DNA of 64,000 nt, from positions 1-64,000 of the forward strand of contig CAJNDS010002416.1 of assembly GCA_905221605.1 (NCBI GenBank). The letters run 5' to 3'. How positions within the stretch are numbered: position 1 is the stretch's first letter; each line of letters starts with the position of its first letter. The notes under the pieces are model-generated. The model saw only the letters and a list, made by a program, of their open reading frames with translations. It did not search any database and was not told where the DNA came from. This document shows positions 39,384 to 48,762 of this stretch, piece by piece. A program made the translations under genes and the position numbers. Origin of the DNA: Symbiodinium natans. Taxonomy: Eukaryota; Sar; Dinophyceae; Suessiales; Symbiodiniaceae.

Positions 39384-41565
39384 ATACTACTAGTACTTCT
39401 GGTACTACTAGTACGACTTGTACTATTAGTACTACTAGTACTACAAGTACTACTCGTACGGCAAGTACGACTAGTACGACTAGTACTTCTAGTATGACTA
39501 GTACCACTAGAATACTAGTACCACCAGTACTACTAGTACGTCTAGTACTAGTACTACTAGTACTCGTATTTCTACGACGACGACGACGACCACCACCACA
39601 TGTGAGCAGGGTGTTTGCAAATGGGGGGGGGGGGGCTGCGCCCCTCCCCCAACCCACCCCGCTTCTTTTAAGTCGTACCAAGCTTGCTTCAAAGCCCAAG
39701 AAACTAGTTGAAAAACATCGTGAGCATTGTGTTTGCAAATGGGGGGGGCTGCGCCCCCCCCAACCCCCCCGCTTTTTTTAAGCCGTGCAGAGCGCGCTTC
39801 AAAGCCCAAGAAACTTGTTGACACCCATCATGTGAGCAGGGTGTTTGCAAATGGGGGGCGCAGACCCCCCAACCCCACCCGCTTCTTTTAAGCCGTTCAA
39901 AGCCCAAGAAACTAGTTGAAAAACATCGTGTGAGCATTGTGTTTGCAAATGGGGGGGGCTGCGCCCCCCCAACCCCCCCGCTTTTTTTCAGCCGAAGCCC
40001 AAGAAACTAGTTGAAACCCATCATGTGAGCAGGGTGTTTGCAGATGGGGGGCACAGCCCCCCCAACCCCCGCTTCTTTTAAGCCGTACCAAGCGTGCTTC
40101 AAAGCCCAAGAAACTAGTTGAAAAGCATCGTGTGAGCATTGTGTTTGCAAATGGGGGCAACCCCCCCGCTTTTTTTTTTTAAGCCGTGCAGAGCGCGCTT
40201 CAAAGCCCAAGAAACTTGTTGACACCCATCATGTGAGCAGGGTGTTTGCAAATGGGGGGGGGCTGCAGACCCCCCAACCCCCCCCCGCTTCTTTTAAGCC
40301 GTTCAAAGCCCAAGAAACTAGTTGAAAAACATCGTGTGAGCATTGTGTTTGCAAATGGGGGGGGCTGCGTCCCCCCCAGCCCCCCCGCTTTTTTTCAGCC
40401 GAAGCCCAAGAAACTAGTTGAAACCCATCATGTGAGCAGGGTGTTTGCAGATGGGGGGCACAGCCCCCCCAACCCCCTCCCGCTTTTTTTAAGCCGTACC
40501 AAGCGTGCTTCAAAGCCCAAAAAAATTGAAAAGCATCGTGTGAGCATTGTGTTTGCAAATGGGGGGGGGGGCTGCGCCCCCCCCAACCCCCCCGCTTTTT
40601 TTTAAAAGCCCCAACCCCCCCGCTTTTTTTTAAGCCGTGCAGAGCGCGCTTCAAAGCCCAAGAAACTTGTTGACACCCATCATGTGAGCAGGGTGTTTGC
40701 AAATGGGGGGGGGGGGCTGCGCCCCCCCCCAACCCCCCCCGCTTCTTTTAAGCCGTACCAAGCGTGCTTTCCCAAGGGCAGCCCAAGAAACTAGTTGAAA
40801 AACATCGTGTGAGCATTGCAAATGGGGGGGGGCTGCGCCCCCCCCAACCCCCCCGCTTTTTTTCAGCCAAAGCGCAAGAAAGTAGTTGAAACCCATCATG
40901 TGAGCAGGGTGTTTGCAAATGGGGGGCACAGCCCCCCCAACCCCCCCGCTTCTTTTAAGCTGTACCAAGCGTGCTTCAAAGCCCAAGAAACTAGTTGAAA
41001 AACATCGTGTGTGCATTGTGTTTGCAAATGGGGGGGGCTGCGCCCCCCCCACCCCCCCCCGCTTTTTTTTAGCCGTGCAGAGCGTGCTTCAAAGCCCAAG
41101 AAACTTGTTGACACCCATCATGTGAGCAGGGTGTTTGCAAATGGGGGGGGGCTGCGCCCCCCCCCAACCCACCCCGCTTCTTTTAAGTCGTACCAAGCTT
41201 GCTTCAAAGCCCAAGAAACTAGTTGAAAAGCATCGTGTGAGCATTGTGTTTGCAAATGGGGGGGGCCTGCGCCCCCCCCCCCCCCAACCCCCCCCGCTTC
41301 TTTTAAGCCGTACCAAGCGTGCTGCAAAGCCCAAGAAACGAAGGAAATGACAGGATATCTGTCCAAAATGTAAGGAAAATAGGGTTTTCCCCCTAGGAGA
41401 AACCAAGGAAAACCTAAGGGAAATTACAGGAAATCCGTCCAAAATGTAAAAAAAATAGGTTTTTCCGTATGAAAAACCAACGAAAACCTAAGGGAAATGA
41501 CCGAAAATCCGTCCAAAATCTAAGGAAAGTAGGGTTTTTCCTAGAGAAAACCAAGAAAAACAAAA
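37624..41565. repeat. Satellite block, copy B of the direct duplication
   Basis: Matches 11042-14375 in the same orientation. It repeats the exon-like island at 38167-38275, the family B element at 38011, (TTTTGC)n at 38673-38761, (TAC)n at 39281-39380, and the ~112-bp alternating array (39600-41335), which has about six more units than copy A. Flanks differ beyond about 41565. Its start at the gap leaves open a misassembly. Confidence 0.93.
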
Positions 41566-41717
41566 AAAATACCGAAAAAAAAACAAAAAAAATCCCTAAA
41601 TTAATTCCGGACCCGTATTCTTCTTTCATAGGTTGAGGGGATAGGTCAAGGGGGTATGGGTTTGGGGTGTGCTGAGGCATTGTTAGAATAGAGCGCCACA
41701 AGACCTAGGGCCTAAGG

Positions 41718-41903
41718 GGTTCTTAGTAGCTCATGAGGGAATGAGGTACCGGGCAACTTGTCACTTCCTCTCGGTCAGAGAATGATTCCGGAATACTTCG
41801 CGTGAGGGCAACCCTAGCCCCTAAGCCTAAACCCTAAACCCTAAACGTCAAAATAGGGGGACAGAAGATACTCACTTCCCTCACTCCCTGCAAAAGAACC
41901 ACT
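41718..41903. mobile_element. MITE-like element, family C (longer copy)
   Basis: GGTTCTTAGTAGCTCATGAG plus GGAATGAGGTACC on the left is answered by CACTTCCCTCACTCCCTGCA and AAAGAACCACTAGG on the right, as in 18393-18485 but with a larger interior. The interior includes a short CCCTAAA tract. Confidence 0.5.
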
Positions 41904-42673
41904 AGGAATAGGTCAGTGTGACGGTGGCATCCCCCGAAGAAAATTCCCAGTCAACATGTTTGCTACAGACGGGAGGCCCTCCGAATCAAAGCCTCAAAGC
42001 CGCTGAGCCCTGAGCCCTAAAGCCTGAGCCCTAAACCCTAAGCACTAATCCCAAAAATTCCTAAACCCTAAGCCCTAAAATCCGAAAACGCCCTAACCCC
42101 TAAACCCTAAGACCCTAAAACCCTAAATCCTGGAAGCATGTCCCAGGAGACCTCAGAACATAGAGTCCTGACCAACGCGACAAGTCAATATGGCTCCTTG
42201 GCGCTGTTTTTTAGGGTTTAGGGTTTAGGGTTTTGGGCTAGTTAGTTAGCATCTTGCGCCCATGGTTGCAAATTGCTTTATTGGGGATTGCTATGGGCGG
42301 TCTAGAACCAATCCTTCAGTTTGAACATTGTTTGAAACCGTAAGCCCTAAACCCTAAACCTCTCTCAAACCCTTAAGCAACAAAGCCCCAACGCCCTAAA
42401 GCCCCGAAGCCGCAAAGCTCCAAAGCCCCAATGCAGCAAAGCCCCAAAGCCCCGAAGCCCCAAAGCCCCAAAGCCCCAAAGCCCCAAAGCCCCAAAGCCC
42501 CAAAGCCCCAAAGCCCCAAAGCCCCAAAGCCCCAAAGTCCTGAACCCCTGAAACAGCTGTTGAAAAGTAGGGTAACCCTAAACCCTAAACCCTAAACCCT
42601 GAACCCTGAGCCCTAAACCCTAAACCCTAAGCCCTAAGTCCTAAACCCTAAACACTCTCTATCCTATGTATAT
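41904..42673. repeat. Degenerate C-strand telomere tracts and 8-bp AGCCCCAA array
   Basis: Mixed CCCTAAA and CCCTGAG units are interrupted by a unique island (42140-42340). AGCCCCAA units (about 18) fill 42385-42540. No gene seen. Confidence 0.85.
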
Positions 42674-43520
42674 TTAATTGCTAATGGCTTCCCGGTTTTT
42701 CCACTAAAAATTCCCGGTTTTCCACCAAAAACTCCCGGTTTTCCACAAAAAAATCCAGGTTTTCCACTAAAACTTCCCGGTTTTCCACTAAAAACTCACG
42801 GTTTTCCACAAATCCCGGTTTTCCACCACAAATTCCCGGTTTTCCACTAAAAATTCCCGGTTTTTCATCTAAAACTTCCCGGTTTTTCCACCAAAAATTC
42901 CCGATTTTTCCACTAAAAATTACCGGTTTTCCACCAAAAAGTACCGGTTTTCAACCAAAAATTCCAGGTTTTCCACAAAAACTTCCACAAAAAACTCTCG
43001 GTTTTCCACTAAAAATTCCCGGTTTTCCACTAAAAACTACCGGTTTTCCACAAATCCCGGTTTTCCACCAAAAATTCCCGGTTTTCCACTAAAAATTCCA
43101 GGTTTTTCCACTAAAACTTCCCGGTTTTTCCACCAAAAACTCCCGGTTTTTCCACCAAAAACTACCGGTTTTCCACAAAAAAACAACGGTTTTCCACCAA
43201 AAACTACCGGTTTTCCACAAAAAAACACCGGTTTTCCACCAAAAACTCCCGGTTTTCCACAAAAAACTCCCGGTTTTCCACCAAAAATTACAGTTTTTCC
43301 ACAAACAAATCCCGGTTTTCCACAAAAAACTCCCGTTTTTCCACCAAAAAATCCCGGTTTTTCCACATAAACTTCCCGGTTTTTCCACTAAAACTTCCCG
43401 GTTTTTCCACCAAAAACTCCCGGTTTTTCCACTAAAAAACCCAGGTTTTCCACAAAAAATCCCGGTTTTTCCACCAAAACTTCCCGGTGTTTCCACTAAA
43501 AATTCAAGGTTTTCCACCAA
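42674..43520. repeat. 21-bp minisatellite CCCGGTTTTCCAC(C/T)AAAAA(T/C)T
   Basis: About 40 units of 20-24 bases. Some have an extra T in the TTTT run or an AAAAAAC variant. Antisense open frames (KPGFFG, ENREFLV) are artefacts of the 21-bp period. Confidence 0.95.
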
Positions 43521-43524
43521 ATGA

Positions 43525-43572
43525 GATGCTGAACCCTAAACCCTAAACCCTAAACCCTAAACCCTAAACCCT
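43525..43572. repeat. Short (CCCTAAA)n tract
   Basis: Six C-strand units immediately upstream of the next exon's TATCTTGCAG. Confidence 0.9.
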
Positions 43573-43579
43573 ATCTTGC

Positions 43580-43690
43580 AGGGGTCTAGGCCTTGGCAAA
43601 GGAGAGTGCGATCCCCGGAAGTCCATCGCGGCACAGATTCCGGCCGTGGCTTGCTCCTGTGCGCGTCCCATGAAGCCGGTGGACACTGGG
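43580..43690 (+). CDS. Candidate exon of a Cys-rich gene (gene B)
   Basis: After TATCTTGCAG the frame reads GLGLGKGECDPRKSIAAQIP then AVACSCARPMKPVDTGS and enters a (TTTAGGG)n array at 43692. Another open frame (GRGLLLCASHEAGGHWV) competes. Cys content matches the other exons to 45.4 kb, hence the tentative grouping. Not recognised. Confidence 0.45.
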
Positions 43691-43886
43691 TCAGGGTTTA
43701 GGGTTTAGGGTTTAGGGTTTAGGGTTTAGGGTTTAGGGTTTAGGGTTTAGGGTTTAGGGTTTAGGGTTTAGGGTTTAGGGTTTTTGGGTTTAGGGTTTAG
43801 GGTTTAGGGTTTAGGGTTTAGGGTTTAGGGTTTAGGGTTTAGGGTTTAGGGTTTAGGGTTTAGGGTTTAGGGTTTAGGGTTTAGGG
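43691..43886. repeat. (TTTAGGG)n G-strand array
   Basis: About 28 units, nearly perfect, with one TTTTTGGG; one of the longest clean G-strand arrays in the window. Confidence 0.97.
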
Positions 43887-44013
43887 CCATTGCAAGCAGA
43901 GTTTTCCTATGTAGGGCCTTGGGATATTTTCTGGATTTTCCTGATTTCTTTGGCTCTTGAGAGGTTCCTTTTTAAAGTTCTTGTGGTTCTGCAATGTTCA
44001 GTTGTCCATGTCG

Positions 44014-44075
44014 GGATGCTCCCGGTATACTAATAGTCCTTAATAGCTATTAGTATAAGGGGGAACATCCCAACG
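44014..44075. mobile_element. MITE-like hairpin element, family D, copy 1
   Basis: GGGATGCTCCCGGTATACTA plus ATAG pairs with CTATTAGTATAAGGGGGAAC plus ATCCC over about 25 bases with few mismatches. A second copy is at 50421-50501. It is non-coding and lies in an intron-like region. Confidence 0.75.
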
Positions 44076-44109
44076 TACACGTTTTGAGAAGCGAAGTGCG
44101 ACGGAAGGA

Positions 44110-44212
44110 TTTGTCCTATGGCTGCTCGAGGGTGTGCGGAAAGAGGACGGCCGGGGAGCATGCCGGCAATGCCTTCATGAAAGGCCTGGCAGCCCAGGGG
44201 TACCCTTTGTAC
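44110..44212 (+). CDS. Candidate exon of gene B
   Basis: The frame reads GCSRVCGKRTAGEHAGNAFM then KG. A GC site after AAAG gives a phase-1 donor that joins the next exon at 44375 to read FMKGVAGTATTPEIGTG. An alternative end is the GTACGT just before the (TTTAGGG)n tract at 44216. The start is not resolved. Confidence 0.4.
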
Positions 44213-44215
44213 GTT

Positions 44216-44286
44216 TAGGGTTTAGGGTTTAGGGTTTAGGGTTTAGGGTTTAGGGTTTAGGGTTTAGGGTTTAGGGTTTAGGGTTT
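44216..44286. repeat. (TTTAGGG)n G-strand array
   Basis: About ten clean units directly after the candidate exon, beginning within a GTACGTTTAGGG sequence. Confidence 0.95.
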
Positions 44287-44292
44287 CTTCGG

Positions 44293-44362
44293 TTCTGGGT
44301 TCCCTTATAAAGTCACCAGCCCAAAAAAGACGGGTGCCCGTTATGATAGAGATGGTTGCTGG
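44293..44362. repeat. Dispersed repeat family E, copy in gene B
   Basis: The order TTCCCTTATAAAGTCACCAG, CCCAAAAAAGACGGGTGCCC, ATGGTTGCTGGGC is shared with 53300-53362 and 10003-10075 (GTGCCC, AAAGGGT, ATGGTTACTGG). The halves are partly complementary (GGTGCCC versus GGGTGCC). Confidence 0.55.
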
Positions 44363-44374
44363 GCTACCAAGAAG

Positions 44375-44484
44375 GCGTGGCGGGCACCGCCACAACGCCA
44401 GAGATTGGCACCGGGATCATCAAGTCCCTGTTCTACTTGGGCCTGCATGCCACGGGAGTTCTGCCGGATTGGGACAAGCTGCAG
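44375..44484 (+). CDS. Internal exon of gene B
   Basis: After CCAAGAAG the frame reads VAGTATTPEIGTGIIKSLFY then LGLHATGVLPDWDKLQ, ending at a GTGGGT donor in phase 0. The next exon starts in phase 0. This is one of the most protein-like exons in the window (hydrophobic helix, Asp-Trp-Asp). No family recognised. The 64-codon antisense frame and the 44334 frame are shadows. Confidence 0.65.
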
Positions 44485-44572
44485 GTGGGTACCTTCCCAA
44501 AGTAGGGTTCCCCCCCGGGTATACCCAAGCCCCAAGTAGAACGGAATCCCCTTAAAGGGACCCCCTAAACTT

Positions 44573-44640
44573 TAAACCCTAAACCCTAAACCCTAACCTT
44601 AAACCCTAAACCCTGAACCCTAAACCCTAAACCACCACTA
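44573..44640. repeat. C-strand (CCCTAAA)n tract before a gene B exon
   Basis: About nine C-strand units, ending roughly 20 bases upstream of the CCACCAG acceptor. Confidence 0.9.
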
Positions 44641-44658
44641 TTTCGTATAAACCACCAG

Positions 44659-44790
44659 GTCTGTGCAAGCACCTATGACTTCATCCACTCGAAGTGCCCT
44701 CATCGGAAGCAGAAGGGGTGTGTGTGGAGGGACCAGTTTGCCGCCACGAGCCATCGGTGCATCAACCTCTGGGAGAGCCATGGTCATAGT
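44659..44790 (+). CDS. Internal exon of gene B (Cys-rich)
   Basis: After AAACCACCAG (AG|GT) the frame reads VCASTYDFIHSKCPHRKQKG, CVWRDQFAATSHRCINLWES, then H. Four Cys and several His suggest a disulfide-rich or metal-binding segment. The 3' junction is unresolved; candidate donors are GAGCC, GTCATA and GCAGCA between 44775 and 44797, and a stop lies at 44803 if unspliced. Confidence 0.6.
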
Positions 44791-44910
44791 GGGGCAGCAT
44801 TTTAGCAAGGAATAGCCATTTAAAACCCTAAACCCTAAGCCCTAAGCCTTAAGCCCTAAGCCCTAAACCCTAAACCCTAAACCCGAATGCTATCCCAGCC
44901 ATGAACGAAG

Positions 44911-45024
44911 GAGCCTTGGTCGGAACAACGGGGAGTACGTCTGCCACGTGGTGGACTGGTGGGATGCCTGCTGCTCAGACCGAGAGCCCCTACCCCCTGA
45001 GGAGCTGGACTGCGCCTTTGTCAT
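44911..45024 (+). CDS. Internal exon of gene B (Cys/Trp-rich)
   Basis: After GAACGAAG (AG|G) the frame reads SLGRNNGEYVCHVVDWWDAC then CSDREPLPPEELDCAFVI and meets a G-run plus (TTTAGGG)n array. Cys-Cys and Trp-Trp pairs are conspicuous. The phase with the previous exon is not settled (phase 2 expected). Confidence 0.55.
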
Positions 45025-45037
45025 AGGGGGGGAGGGT

Positions 45038-45205
45038 TTAGGGTTTAGGGCTTAGGGTTTAGGGGTTTAGGGTTTAGGGGTTTAGGGGTTAGGGGTTTAG
45101 GGGTTTAGGGTTTAGGGTTTAGGGTTTAGGGTTTAGGGTTTAGGGTTTAGGGTTTAGGGTTTAGGGTTTAGGGTTTAGGGTTTAGGGTTTAGGGTTTAGG
45201 GTTCA
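45038..45205. repeat. (TTTAGGG)n G-strand array
   Basis: A mixture of TTTAGGG and TTTAGGGG, then about 15 clean TTTAGGG units. Confidence 0.96.
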
Positions 45206-45315
45206 TGGTTCCTAAACTCAACAAGGAATAAAAGTTTACCACGTCTGAAGGGTTCTTAAACTCAGTAAGGAGTAGGAGCTTAGAATTTTTCCATCCTGTC
45301 CCGGCCATGAACCAG

Positions 45316-45392
45316 GTGCAGGCTGTGGCCAGGACATGTACTTCTGCCAGTGCAGCGCCATCGGCGACGGCCTCCGGCCCACGCACCTCTAG
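45316..45392 (+). CDS. Candidate terminal exon of gene B
   Basis: After ATGAACCAG (AG|GT) the frame reads AGCGQDMYFCQCSAIGDGLR then PTHL and TAG at 45390-45392. The Cys pattern (C...C.C) continues that of the upstream exons. The antisense frame at 45189-45386 is its shadow. Confidence 0.5.
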
Positions 45393-45479
45393 GTCCTTGC
45401 GGAGAGACCTGCTTGCCCTATGAGAGAAAAAGGGGGGGGTTCCCAGACCCTGAAGCCAGAGCCTGAGCCTTCAAGTGTA

Positions 45480-45660
45480 TACCCTAAACCCTAAACCCTA
45501 AGCCCTAAACCCTCAACCCTAAGCCCTAAAGTCTAAACCCTCAACCCTAAGCCCTAAACCCTAAACCCTCAACCCTCAACCCTTAACCTTAAGCCCTAAA
45601 CCCTAAACCCTGAACTAAACCCTGAACCCTGAACCCGAAACCCTACACCCTATATGAACC
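45480..45660. repeat. Degenerate C-strand telomere-like tract
   Basis: CCCTAAA, CCCTAAG and CCCTCAA units, about 25, with gradual divergence. Confidence 0.88.
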
Positions 45661-45689
45661 CTAAGCTGGCGGCTTCCTCCTCTTTGCAG

Positions 45690-45768
45690 CTGGAGGCTCA
45701 AGCGCTTTTTCTCAGGAAATGAGGGTTTCGGGACGTTCAGCCCCTTGACGTGTCATAAACCCCATACT
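45690..45768 (+). CDS. Candidate exon, unidentified
   Basis: After the pyrimidine-rich TCCTCTTTGCAG the frame reads WRLKRFFSGNEGFGTFSPLT then CH. The following sequence enters telomere-like repeats. A classical polypyrimidine-AG acceptor. Gene membership unknown. Confidence 0.4.
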
Positions 45769-46060
45769 CGGTTTAGGGTTTAGGGTTTACAATTCGGTTC
45801 CCTCCCGAGTCCCTGAAAGACCTACTTACGGGGAATAGATTAGTGTTTATATAGGGTTTATAGGGTTTACAGTGTTTATAAGGTTTATAGGGCTTATAGG
45901 GTTTCCAAGATTGAAAGGCTAGACACGGTGGAGGGCACGAAGGGTTCAGGGTGTTTGGTTTAGAACCTAGGCTGTAGCCGGGTTTCGGGTTCACGGCGAG
46001 GGTTTAGGGTTTAGGGTTTAGGGTTTAGGGTTTAGGGTTTAGGGTTTAGGGTTGGTGCAG
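45769..46060. other. Intron-like sequence with G-strand tracts
   Basis: A short TATAGGGTTTATAGGG block (45855-45905, the G-strand form of the CCCTATAAA variant) and a (TTTAGGG)n array at 46000-46050. Confidence 0.7.
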
Positions 46061-46160
46061 GCAACCCAGTGGAAGGAAAGGAATTCGTAGCATGACCGCG
46101 CCATGCTGACCATACTGGATCTCTTGGGCGGCCGTGGGTGCCTTGCGCCCGAGGAGCAGG
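46061..46160 (+). CDS. Candidate exon(s), unidentified
   Basis: After GTTGGTGCAG (AG|G) the sequence reads ATQWKERN and reaches TAG. After that TAG the frame reads HDRAMLTILDLLGGRGCLAP then EEQ and meets GTTTAC. Either two exons separated by a very short intron, or a first exon starting at the ATG at 46103. The frame stays open to 46306. Confidence 0.35.
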
Positions 46161-46970
46161 GTTTACTTGGCGGTTCCTCAACACGGATGAACTCCTCTGA
46201 ACCCTTCGGAAACTTTGGCAAATCCTATCAGAGCCTCCTTTTGCAGGGAGGTAGTGTCTCTCATTTCTCTAACTCCTTAAGAACCGGCAATCCCTTGAAG
46301 CCTTGAAAGAAAGCCCCAAGCCCTGCCCGAATTCCCGGTTTCCCAAGTCTCTTAGACCCAAAATCTCTTAGACCCAGGCAGAGCTTGGGGTTCAGAGATC
46401 TGGGGTTTAGGGCTTAGGGTTGAGAGTGTAGAGGTGAAGCGAGGGGCTTCGAGGTTTCGGCGTTCTTGAAGTTTAGGGGTCCGAGGAGGCGCTTAGAGGC
46501 TTATGGGTTTTTGGGGCTGTGGAAGCTCCACTCTCCGGCTGCTCTCCTACACCTCATCCTTTCTTGAAGGTTCATGGGTAGATGTACGTAGGGTTCATAG
46601 TACCGGAATTTGAAGCGCCGCGCGTTGCCTAGGCTGTTGGGGTTGTGTTCCTTTCTTGGGGTACCTGAGCATGTCAGGTAAACCCTAAACCCTAAAGACT
46701 TCAGAGCCTTTAAGGCCACCTTTGCACCTTAACCCTAGACCCTTACAAGCCTTGTAAGAGAAACGCAACCCTTAGCCCCTAACAACCCTCAGGCCCAAAC
46801 CCAAAGCCCTTTGCAGGTAAACTCCAAGAACCAGACTCTAAACCTCAAACCTAATCCCCAAACTCTAGCTTACTCAACCCTCAACCTTCAGTGAGAACCC
46901 TAAACCCTGAACCCTAAAGCCTAAATCCTAAAGCCCGAAAACCCTAGCCCTAAACCCTAAACCCCTGCAG
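46161..46970. other. Mostly unique intron-like sequence
   Basis: Weak telomere remnants (46400-46430, 46890-46965) and unique DNA. Short open frames on both strands show no protein-like motif. Confidence 0.4.
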
Positions 46971-47065
46971 CTCACAACCTGAAATGGCGAGAGGACATCT
47001 GCAACGTTGGGACCGTCTGCACTGAGTGGAGGACCTTTGCCATCTCCGAGGCAGGGCTGGATTAG
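46971..47065 (+). CDS. Candidate exon, unidentified (Cys-containing)
   Basis: After ACCCCTGCAG the frame reads HNLKWREDICNVGTVCTEWR then TFAISEAGLD and TAG at 47063; a GC donor within GGCAGGGCTGG would avoid the stop. C-strand units lie upstream and TTCAGGG/TTTAGGG units downstream, the usual arrangement. Not recognised. Confidence 0.5.
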
Positions 47066-47815
47066 GATTTAGGGTTCAGGGTTCAGGGTTCAGGGTTCAG
47101 GGTTTAGGGTTTAGGGTTTAGGGTTTAGTACGTAGTTTGGTGGGGGTTCGGAAGACAGCGCAGTTTGTGGAGGGCTAGGGCTGGTAGGGCGAAGCTTCCC
47201 GGGTAGGGCTGCAGACGCTGAACCCGAGACCCTGTGAGCCTGTAAGCCCTGCAGGCCCAAGCCCTACAAGCCACAGGAGCCGCCTAAGGTCGAAAAGCCT
47301 TCTAAGCCCTTGAAGCCCGATAAGCTCCAGAAGCCCTATAAGCCCCAGGAGCCTTGACCCCGGCCCATGAAAACCCCGGAGATGAAACTTTAGGGTTTAG
47401 GGTTTAGGGCTGAGGGTTTAGGGTTTAGGGTTTAGGGACACATGGGTAGTTCTCTAAGGGCCCCTCTCTGGGTCCAATGATGAAAGCGCGGCGCCCTTAG
47501 AAGAAGAACCCTCAAAAGAACCCGAATTTAGAGAACGACCCACATGGTCACTTCTCTCAAATGTGGTTCCTTTTGGGGTGTCCTTGGTGAGAAGGCGGCC
47601 CCCTCTTATTTAGGGCACCCCCAAAAAGGGACCCTGATGTCTCATGTAAGGTACCCCAAACAGGGACCCTAATGTCTTATTTAGGGTATCTCAAAGAGGA
47701 ACCAGCCCTGAAAGATGGTTTAGGGTTTAGGGTTTAGGGTTTAGGGTTTAGAGTTTAGGGTCTTTGAAAAAAACCGTGATTTAGAGAACGGCCCCACATC
47801 TCCGGTCTGCTTCAG
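47066..47815. other. Intron-like sequence with G-strand tracts and repeated TTTAGAGAACG blocks
   Basis: (TTTAGGG)n variants lie at 47068-47130, 47392-47440 and 47718-47762. Between 47450 and 47820 the motif ATTTAGAGAACG(A/G)CCC occurs twice, with TTATTTAGGG(C/T)A and AGGGACCCTGATGTCT repeats. No gene seen. Confidence 0.5.
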
Positions 47816-47894
47816 GGGGTTTGGCTCGTCCTGAGCCGCGCGATCCACCTGCGCCTCTTAGCCTGTCAGCTCGGGATCGTGGGGACAAGATGGG
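47816..47894 (+). CDS. Candidate exon, unidentified
   Basis: After GTCTGCTTCAG (AG|G) the frame reads GVWLVLSRAIHLRLLACQLG then IVGTRW, meeting GTTTAGGG at 47895. Good pyrimidine-AG acceptor and telomere-tract donor. Hydrophobic and basic; not recognised. Confidence 0.45.
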
Positions 47895-48678
47895 GTTTAG
47901 GGTTTAGGGTTTAGGGTTTGGGGTTTAGGGTTTAGGGTTTGGGGTTTAGGGTTTGGGGTTTAGGGTTTAGGGTTTAGGTTTTAGGGTTTAGGGTTTAGGG
48001 CTTCTAAGATGTTTTGGCCTGGAGGGCTTACAGAGCTTCAGAGAGGGCTTTGCAGGGCTTATTGGGTTTATGGGGGCCCATAGGGTTTAGGGTTTAGGGT
48101 TTTTGCGAGTTCAGGGTTGTACAGAGTTTAGGGTTGAGGTGGAGGTGGGGAACCATGGCGATCCTCCGGAAGATGGGGTTCAGACTCCACTCAAGCCCTT
48201 GTACCTGAGGCAGCCCCTAGACCCTGAGCCCTAAGCCCTAAGCCCTGAGCCCTAAACCCTAAACCCTAAACCCTAAACCCTAAACCCTAAACCCTTAACC
48301 CTAAACCCTAAACCCTAAACCCTAAACCCTAAACCCTAAGCCCTAAACCCTAGACCCCTAAAACTTTGAAGCCCTACTCTCCTCAGTCCCCAAAAACGAA
48401 GCAAAGCGTCCCGAACTCGAGAAATGGGTTTCGTCCAGGGTTTCTGGAAGTGGGGCCAATCAGGTGGGGTTCAGGGTTTGGGGTTTATGGTCTAGGGCTG
48501 GGTTTTAGGGTCGAGGGTTTGGGAGCCTTCGTCCTGTGTTGCTTAGCCTGCGCATCTCAAGAGATCTTTTTTCAAGGGCTGGGCCCTTGAAAAGGCCCTA
48601 TGCACCTCCCAAAACCTTAAACCCTGAACCCTAAACCCTAAACCCTAAACCCAAAGCCCGAGTTTCGATTGTTTCCAG
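47895..48678. repeat. G-strand then C-strand telomere-like tracts with unique middle
   Basis: (TTTAGGG)n with TTTGGGG variants lies at 47895-48002 and (CCCTAAA)n at 48220-48350, with a further C tract at 48615-48655 ahead of the next candidate exon. Confidence 0.85.
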
Positions 48679-48762
48679 GGCCACTGCCGGCTGCGCTCGC
48701 AGAGGTCGAGAGCGAGGAAGGCAGGGGCGACGGGACGAGAGGGGGAGGATTTTGCCTTCTAG
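48679..48762 (+). CDS. Possible exon, low complexity
   Basis: After TTGTTTCCAG (AG|G) two frames are open: GPLPAALAEVESEEGRGDGT or GHCRLRSQRSRARKAGATGR. Flanks fit the exon pattern but the coding choice is unclear. Confidence 0.3.
   Translation, partial: GHCRLRSQRSRARKAGATGREGEDFAF

Noticed and set aside
43691-43886. True chromosome end
   Set aside because: The array is internal, flanked by exons on both sides, and similar arrays in both orientations occur throughout the window.
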